DNA of 64,000 nt from Asterochloris sp. CNOR1 (Eukaryota > Chlorophyta > Trebouxiophyceae > Trebouxiales > Trebouxiaceae), in contig OZ017761.1 of NCBI GenBank assembly GCA_963969365.1, positions 1,984,001 to 2,048,000 of the forward strand. The letters run 5' to 3'. This document shows, one piece after another, positions 59,501-64,000 of the stretch (its first letter is position 1; every line of letters begins with the position of its first letter). Made by a program: the position numbers and the translations under genes. Below the pieces are notes generated by a model. That model saw only the letters and a list, made by a program, of their open reading frames with translations. It did no database searches and was not told the DNA's origin.

Positions 59501-62500
59501 CAGCTGCCAAGAAGGCAAATTAAAGTGCTGTGGCCTGGTGCAGGCCCTGCAAGCCAGGATGTGGAAGGACGCTTTGTGGAGCTGGAAAGGAACACGCTGG
59601 AGGCCATGATGCGGGCCACAGACCAGCAGAGCACACAGCAGCCAGGGGAGATCTCCCCACCCTCTGCAGGTCAGAGTCTATGACATGTGTAGGCTGGACC
59701 ACTGGGGTGTATCCTGGCAAAATGTGCAGCAGCTGGAAAGGGCCATGCCAACTGCAGGTTGAATGCTGGTGATAGTGCTCAGAGGGTGCACACATGTCAC
59801 AGAGCCATGGAATGCAGAGCAGGCAGAGCAGAAGGCACTTCAGTGCCTGCAGGCCCGTCGTCAGGCAAAACACATTCTAGTCACATGTGGTACATGCCAT
59901 GGGACTCTTGTGCTTCAGTGTGATGCTTTGGAGAAGATGCAGCCTACCAGCTATTCAGGTATATGGCGACCCGGAACAGGGTCCTTGGGAGGAGGTGCTC
60001 ATGTCCTTCAGTTGCTTCAGCTGAGGAGTGCTTGGCTGCAGGTAGCAGCAGTAAGCCACTAAGGTCTGACCCAGCAGAGGAGAGGCCTTGGCGACCCAAG
60101 CCTGCTGAAGACTACTGGCAGACAGAGCGCCCAGGGAACAGTCCCAGCACGCAGCAGCCTGCAGGTAATCACAGACACCCAACAGCTGCGCAGCTGGCTG
60201 GCCAGCCCTGTTGTTGCTTCTGAGTCCGCTGGACAAGGTGGTCCTCTTGGGCGTGCCAGCCTGCCCTGCTGCCGCCTCGGAAGCACTGGGTTGGTCACAG
60301 TGGTGAAGGCCCTCGTCAGGCAGAGAAACACAGACGCCTTGAAGTGCAGTGCAGCCTGCATGCCAACTCCAGGAGCCTGGCCGCCAGAGGCATTTACAAA
60401 TGCAGTGAGCAAAACATGCTCCAACCCTCCAGGCCTGTTTGGAAAACAGAGAGGGGACTCTCAGCAGCGCAGCCAAACAGAGTAAGGGCGACGCTACTGC
60501 ACCACTCACTCGCAGCTGGGTCACACTTCAATGCAGCCACTGCTGCTAACACTGCCTCAACCGCTCTGTTTGGTCATCCGCTGCTGTCAGTGCCGTGTCG
60601 GCAGTTTTGTTTGACAGGGAAGCAGCACTGCAATCTCCAAAGCATGGCCAAAAGTAACTCTGGCCAATAGCATGTGGGGTAAGGTGGCTGAGGAACTCTG
60701 CTCATTGCAGGCTCATCTGGCAGGGAAGCAAGCGCTGCCACCCCCAGACCAGCATCAGCAACACAGCCCGGCAGGACTCAGGGCGACACCAGCTGGTGGG
60801 AGGCAGCCGAGGGCCTGCTTCAGAAGGAGCGGGGCCAGTACTCGACCGCCCAGCTCACGTCTGAGGCTATCCAGGAGCTGCAGATCAAGGGGCAGCAGGT
60901 CACCAAGCTGTTGACCAAGCTTGTCAACAACCGGGTGCAGCATGGCTTGGACCCCTCGGTGAGCTTGAAGCTGGTCAGCAGCAGGGTGCAGTATGGCTTG
61001 CACCTGTTGGTGAGTTGCCAGCATGCAATGCAGAAGTGCTGCAGTGCAAAAGGGCAGCCAGGTGTCTCAAATGCCTGACCACAAAGCTGGACAGCAGCAG
61101 GGTGTGGCCTGCAGATTGCAATGCGCTGCCAGTGCGCGTATGGAAGAAAGCTATGGAGCTGAGCTGCTTGCACAGATGATGGTCAATGGCAGTTGGAGTA
61201 TAGCAGCAAGTTGTCTCCAGGCAACCATCTTGAAAGGGCATGTGGGAAGTGCATTTGCCTGGCTGCAGGTGCACTACCTATTGAAGCCGCACTGCATGAT
61301 GTGCCTGCTGAGCCGCCTCTCTGACAAGCCAAGAGTTCCACACTGCTTGTCACAGTGCCCTTGGCTGCAGCTGCACGTCTTGCGGCTGGAACGTTTGAGG
61401 CTGCACCCGATAAATTGTCACTGCAGCCTGGCTAGCATCTCCTTAAGCTTGAAGGTGTATCGCTGCTCTGGCTGCAGGTGCACCACCTGGTGAAACTGCA
61501 TCGGCTGATTTGCCTGCTGAGCCACTTCTCAGACGCTGGAGTGAAGCCTCGGCCCCCTGCATCTGAGTGGACACCCAACATCCGCCAGCGCTTGATGCGC
61601 GACTCCATCCAGGGCATCATTGATGCGCTGGACAAGGCAGAGCCCAGCCGCACTCCCACTGCCTGGTGAGCACCTGGTGGAGGTGCAAGGCCTCCTGCTG
61701 TCGCACTCTCGAGGGCTCAATATTACACACTGACCTGCACACAGGGCATGCCTTGCCCACCGGGTCGCCTGGGCTGGCCCGGGAAAAGGATCCTTCTCTG
61801 GGCCAGCAGGATATGTAAGTGTCTGTCCTGCCTCCGGCTTCTGCAGGGCAGCTGCAGAGCTGGAGCTGCCCAGGGTGCAGGCCGCTGCAGTGAGAGAGAG
61901 AGCTCATCAGGGCAATGCAATATCAAAACATATTTCATGCGTGTGAGTTCGCCAGCAGAAGGAGCCCTGCTCTGCTGGTGTCCTGCAGCTGGCAGCCAGT
62001 TGAGCGCGGCCAGGTTCAGGACCTGCAGCACAACAACCGACGCCCACAGACATGTTGTGCTGCTCTCATGATATGCCGTGGTCCTGGTTGTGCCCTGCAG
62101 GCAGCAGCTGATGGGTCGCCCCCTGGAGCAACACAGCTGATCATTTCATGCAGGCAGCAGCTGATGGGACGCCCCATGCTGAGTCATGTCATGCAGGCAG
62201 CAGCTGATGGGTTGCTCCCTGGAGTAGCACCGCTGATCCATTCCATGCAGGCAGCAGCTGAGGGGATGCCACCTGGAGCAATACAGCTGATGCATTTGTG
62301 CAGGCAGCAGCTGATGGACGCCTCCTGGAGCAACACAGCTAACTCACTCATTTTCATTTCATGCAGGCAGCAGCTGATGGAGCGCTCCCCTGGAGCAACA
62401 CCGCTAATTCATTTCATGCAGGCAGCCGCTGAGGGGACGCCCCCTGAAGCAGCACAGCTGATGCATTTATGCAGGCAGCAGCTGATGACGCCCCCTGGAG

Positions 62501-63846
62501 CAACACAGCTCTTTCATTCATGCAGGCAGCAGCTGATGGGTCGCCCCCTGAAGCAACACAGCTGACTCATTCATCTTCATTCATGCAGGCAGCAGCTGAT
62601 GCAGCGCTCCCCTGGAGCCACACAGGAGGAGGTGCAGGCCCAGCGGCGCAACCTGTCCCCACCCGTTGCACAGCTGTTTGTGCTGTCCATGGCCCAGGCC
62701 TTCAGCATTGAGCGGGGCGATGCAGAGCGCATGGTTGCAGCGGCTGTGGCAGCGCACACTCGAGGGCTGCTGCTGGATGCAGTTGCCACCATGCGGCAGG
62801 TGAGCTGACGTATGTACTGGGCGGCAAATGAGAGGGTGATGCCCACCGGCAGAAAAGGCAGAAACAGGATGCTGTGCTATCCTTGGCCCAGGCCTGCAGC
62901 TGAAGCGTATCAATGCTGATCAGGTGGTTGCAGCAGCCGCTCTGTCAGCTCCGCTTATAGCTGAAGGCCTGGGCCACAGACAGTACAGTATCCTCTTTCT
63001 GGTAGCAGCCATGGCAGTGCACACCCAGGGGCTGCTACTGCGCAGGGTTGAGCTGGCACCCATGCTCAATGCCTGTTGCTTTGCATGGCAGCAACAGCTG
63101 TCGCCGTGCCCACTTGGGGGGTGCTGCGGGAGGCAATGACTGCCACGCCAGGCATGCTGCAGCGGTTTGTGGCCCTGCCGCACACATGCAGCATGCCCCT
63201 GTGCTCCACGACCTGCGCACATGCCATGGATGGTCTGCAGCATGAGACATGATGCAGCAACAGTCTCTTGGTGCCAGCCCCTGGGCAGTCTGATCTGGGC
63301 TCTGTCCTGCTAGCAGCCAGCCGCCTGCTGGATGCCTTTAGGGGGGTCAGTGCTGGATGCATTGGGCTGCAGTATGCGAGGATGCGCTGGTGCTGCTGCA
63401 GATGCCTGTGCTGTATGGTTGTAGCAGCCATGGCAGCGCACTCCTGGTGATGGTGTCATGCGAGAGCTGAGCTGATGCTCCTACAACATTATTGGTGTGC
63501 TGGATGGCAGCAGCAGCTGGAAGGAGACTTCTGGTTGAGATGGCTGCCCCAATGTCCCCTGTTGCAAGCCAGCACTGGCAACGTAAGAAATGCCAGCCCT
63601 GATTGCGAGACGCTGCTGCAGGCCAGCACTGGCGACACCAAGCGTGCAGATGCCGAAATGCAGCGGTTGGACCGGGTTTTCCGCACTTTCCCCCCAGCTT
63701 CAGACTCAGCGGAGCTACAGATGGTGGCCTCTGGGTTACAGGGCTTTCTGACTTCAAGTGACAGGCGGACCCTCCTGGACGCCTACACGCGCATCGCCAG
63801 CAGCATGCAGTGCCGAAGGGCCTGCGCTCAGGCGCTGGGCTGCTGA
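56517..63846 (+). CDS. Coiled-coil protein, family not recognised (start missing)
   Basis: Exons 56517-56725, 58269-58355, 58588-58633, 59169-59270, 59544-59669, 60042-60164, 60711-60958, 61478-61665, 61847-61889, 62593-62799 and 63622-63846 agree in phase, giving about 534 residues. The N-terminal part is a Glu/Ala/Arg coiled coil (LKEDLAALEEERDGAAEAAR and AFEGAKERAENNRSLAKAL). Two consecutive exons are homologous: QDVEQTFRALERED and QDVEGRFVELERNTLE. A Pro/Ser-rich linker (RPWRPKPAEDYWQ) follows, then helical domains (TSEAIQELQIKGQQVTKLLT; IRQRLMRDSIQGIIDALDKA; VAQLFVLSMAQAFSIERGDA) and the last exon, RLDRVFRTFPPASDSAELQM to ACAQALGC. The 58588 exon is small and least certain. A cytoskeletal or trafficking scaffold is possible but unproven. 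Its introns are the richest in exon-edge copies. Confidence 0.7.
56730..57215 (+). repeat. Decayed tandem copies of the donor edge of the first coiled-coil exon
   Basis: The exon end reads GCCATGCTGCAGGGCCAGGA ... CTGCTGCAG|GTG. Similar blocks with 'CCATGCAGCAG' and 'CTGCAGGTG..TTCTCA..GCTGCT' recur about every 100 bp at roughly 56810, 56870-56930, 56970, 57050 and 57190, with increasing decay. Confidence 0.65.
57238..57570 (+). repeat. Tandem repeat, about 90-bp units, 3.5 copies
   Basis: Units share 'CCACTGCTCCCTAGACAG', 'GACATGAGGCGCTGGAAGTT' and 'GCACAGTGCA..AGAGGCCTGCAGT'. They lie inside the intron between exons 56725 and 58269. Confidence 0.85.
57890..58125 (+). repeat. Tandem repeat, about 100-bp units, 2.5 copies
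   Basis: Units share 'AGCTGCCGCTGCCGTCCAGC', 'CAAGATGTG' and 'GGGCAATACTGAGCCCAG'-like stretches. They occupy the same intron as the 90-bp array and include repeated CTGCAGGC acceptor-like sites. Confidence 0.75.
62098..62592 (+). repeat. Array of nine copies of an acceptor plus exon start
   Basis: Units of about 40 to 65 bp begin TGCAGGCAGCAGCTGATGG, continue CGCCCCCTGGAGCAACACAG and end CTGATTCATTTCA-like before the next TGCAG. They start near 62098, 62151, 62192, 62246, 62299, 62365, 62418, 62470 and 62521. The tenth, real one leads into the exon at 62593 (CAGCTGATGCAGCGCTCCCC). Each copy keeps a usable TGCAG, so this is a ladder of competing acceptors. Confidence 0.92.
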
Positions 63847-64000
63847 GTGCCCTCTCAGTAGCATGTTACAGCATGCAATATCGACAGTCTTGCTTTCATG
63901 GCCAGCTGGCCAGCGCGTCGTGCCAACAGCCTGCAGAAACTCATTCATGCGCCCCTATAGGCTGGACGGCGCCAGTTGACTACACATGTTCAACAGATGC
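63847..64000. other. 3' flank of the coiled-coil gene
   Basis: No further exon seen before the window ends. Confidence 0.5.

Noticed and set aside
1-64000. Introner-type elements or an LTR, LINE or DNA transposon
   Set aside because: No common sequence shared by introns of different genes, no terminal repeats and no transposase or reverse-transcriptase frame recognised; repeats match their own host exon instead.

Overview
The window reads as nuclear DNA of an intron-dense green alga. Many short exons (17 to about 250 nt, a few longer) are joined by GT-AG introns, nearly all ending in TGCAG, in a GC-rich background full of CAG/TGC words that give Ala/Gln/Pro-rich proteins. A plant-type AZG purine permease, Ser-Pro-rich surface proteins with RRLLQ/RRLAQ motifs and a Crinkler-like nuclease-kinase fit a chlorophyte. 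Trebouxiophyceae is my inference; no rRNA or organellar marker is present. Gene models were built by hand from reading frame, splice consensus and exact phase agreement between exons.

Layout: (1) 1-6055 (+) is the 3' three quarters of a eukaryotic-type prolyl-tRNA synthetase. (2) 6587-7876 (-) is a small unknown gene ending in a Cys-rich motif. (3) 7856-24561 (+) is a 28-exon gene for a protein of about 2,580 residues, with a helical N-terminal half and a huge Ala/Gln/Pro-rich C-terminal half. (4) 24871-25070 is an assembly gap that cuts a secreted Pro-rich gene (-) starting at 25934. (5) 26982-28200 (-) is a poorly resolved gene, divergent from (6) an ankyrin-repeat gene at 28324-32270 (+). 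(7) 32720-39253 (-) is a single-pass cell-surface protein built from duplicated phase 1-1 exons. (8) 39554-40397 (+) is a small unknown gene. (9) 40875-42463 (+) is an F-box gene. (10) 43847-43920 is a strong RNA hairpin between two convergent genes. (11) 44176-52308 (-) is the 20-exon AZG permease. (12) 53084-56032 (+) is a restriction-endonuclease-like plus kinase-like protein of Crinkler type. (13) 56517-63846 (+) is an unknown coiled-coil protein.

The genes do not form one pathway. What links them is a structural habit: in almost every gene, introns carry decayed tandem copies of the neighbouring exon edge together with its splice site. I count more than fifteen cases in eight genes. The copies sit beside donors, beside acceptors, as 97-bp and roughly 55-bp arrays, and once across a stop codon. 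This ongoing exon-edge duplication, which supplies decoy or alternative splice sites, is the most unusual feature of the window. Other items of note are a kinesin P-loop fossil inside a ProRS intron, two GC-AG introns and two micro-exons.

I recognised no rRNA, tRNA, CRISPR array, LTR element or other intact mobile element.
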